From positions 161,270,635 to 161,334,634 of the forward strand of contig VDFB02047230.1 of NCBI GenBank assembly GCA_007258455.2: 64,000 nucleotides of DNA. The letters are read 5' to 3'. The translations under genes were made by a program, and so were the position numbers. This document shows positions 63,047 through 64,000 of this stretch, one piece after another; positions within the stretch are counted from its first letter, which is position 1, and the number at the start of each line of letters is the position of its first letter. Source of the stretch: Sequoia sempervirens (taxonomy: Eukaryota > Streptophyta > Pinopsida > Cupressales > Cupressaceae). A model generated the notes under the pieces. That model made no database searches and had not been told where the DNA came from. It saw only the letters and a program-made list of their open reading frames with translations.

Positions 63047-63683
63047 ATGGAGATGGCAAATCCAACCGATAGGAATTAACTACCAAAAGTGGAAAGTGTT
63101 CCACCTTTTGAGAGAAGGGGACACCACATCACTTATCTCCTAGTTATTAAATAATAAACTCACTTTTAAAATAAATAAATAATAAACTCACTTTTTAAAA
63201 AATAATAATAATAAACCCACTTTATTATCCTAAGAAAGCTTAATAAAGTGTAGGAAAAACCTATAACTAAGAGAAAATAAATTAACCCAAAAACCTACAC
63301 AACAAAGGTCTCATTTTGACACAAAGAAAATTCAAACCTCACTATTCAAACCCAAATCTTCACACAAATTCAAAATTTCAAACAAGCAATACTCTTCCCA
63401 AAACTTGCAACAACAAACACTCCTTTTTCCAAATTCACTGTTCTATAATCAGATTATAAATTTTCACAATTACATAACCAAACAATCATTTGCATTGACA
63501 ATTACCTTTATCAATCAAATTCATTTTTAAATTCAAGTTTTTAGATGATAAAAGCTTCAAATTCTTCTCTATTCTCCCATCATCTATGTTGCCTTCAATT
63601 TGCATTTATTTGGTTTTGCACCTGCAAAGTAGCTTTGTTCAAATTATTCCCTCATCTACCTATTTCACTTCTATCACACCTCT

Positions 63684-64000
63684 TGTTGATTGAATAACAA
63701 CAAAAAAATATTAAAAGATTGCAAAAAAATAAGACAAATGAAAAACAGAACATACACACAAACGAGAACACAATAATTTTATAGTGGTTCACCAAATTGG
63801 CTACATCCACTTTCAGCAGGGGCTATCTCTATATTATTATTCGAATCAGAACACAATACACTGTTGCAGCATATATCTCACAATATATAAATTCATCCTA
63901 TAACTAGAATGCCATCCACACATGCCCAAAATTTTAATAATAGTTAATGGCAGGTAACCTCCAACATAGTGCTGAATATAGGCACTAACATGGAGTGTAG
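63684..64000 (-). repeat. Copia 3' LTR, cut by window end
   Basis: This is a copy of 22128-22444. The rest of the minus-strand Copia element presumably continues beyond the window. Confidence 0.9.

Larger units (their letters stand above)
42830..64000. repeat. 21-kb near-identical copy of 1274-22444
   Basis: Every feature from 1274 to 22444 reappears at +41,556 bp with no net indel. I noticed two substitutions: A3644 versus G45200, and A3956 versus T45512. The copy starts immediately after the gap and ends only because the window ends. Confidence 0.98.

Noticed and set aside
1..64000. CRISPR array, bacterial operons, prophage or defence system
   Set aside because: There are no regularly spaced repeats and no intact operons, and all recognisable proteins are plant-type retroelement relics.
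42830..64000. Second half as independent evidence for conservation of first-half features
   Set aside because: It is essentially the same sequence and probably an assembly copy, so identity carries no evolutionary information.

Overview
The window is transposable-element-rich nuclear DNA, most likely from a plant with a very large genome. The AT-rich composition, old and heavily mutated LTR retrotransposons, nested insertions and lack of any intact host gene suggest a gymnosperm such as a conifer, but this is an inference. No gene looks functional. Almost everything recognisable is a retroelement, a SINE, a DNA transposon or a retrocopy, and all are defective.

Layout. 1-870: unassigned AT-rich DNA. 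870-4205: decayed Ty3/gypsy pol of Tat type (reverse transcriptase, two RNase H domains, integrase). 4700-11052: an antisense gene-like region with a plant mobile domain (PMD), split by a Copia element (5539-9496) that has clear LTRs and a GCACC target duplication. 11627-11703: a relic of the 3' half of 5S rRNA. 11927-about 13100: polypurine tract and probable 3' LTR of the gypsy element. 14967-16350: a 0.7-kb tandem duplication. 18791-20049: a polyadenylated retrocopy with an 18-bp target duplication. 20082-21490: a repeat with gag relics (family R1, copy A). 22128-27618: a near full-length Tork/Tnt1-like Copia element on the minus strand. 28838-40712: a mosaic of gypsy gag relics on the minus strand (families R1 and D), carrying a 950-bp TIR transposon (31850-32799) and a tRNA-derived SINE (33232-33437). 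40719-42729: the end of another Copia-type LTR element.

42730-42829 is a run of exactly 100 N. From 42830 to the end, the window repeats 1274-22444 at a constant offset of 41,556 bp. I noticed only two substitutions and no net length change. This is either an assembly duplication at a scaffold join or a very recent segmental duplication, so second-half features are copies of first-half ones.

The parts work together only as a record of nested insertion. Related unoccupied copies inside the window give the pre-insertion state for the retrocopy, the SINE and the TIR transposon. The most unusual items are the Tat-type element carrying an antisense PMD gene plus a 5S rRNA relic near its 3' end, and the R1 repeat in which the gag zinc knuckle lies upstream of the capsid-like segment. 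I see no convincing new cellular system.
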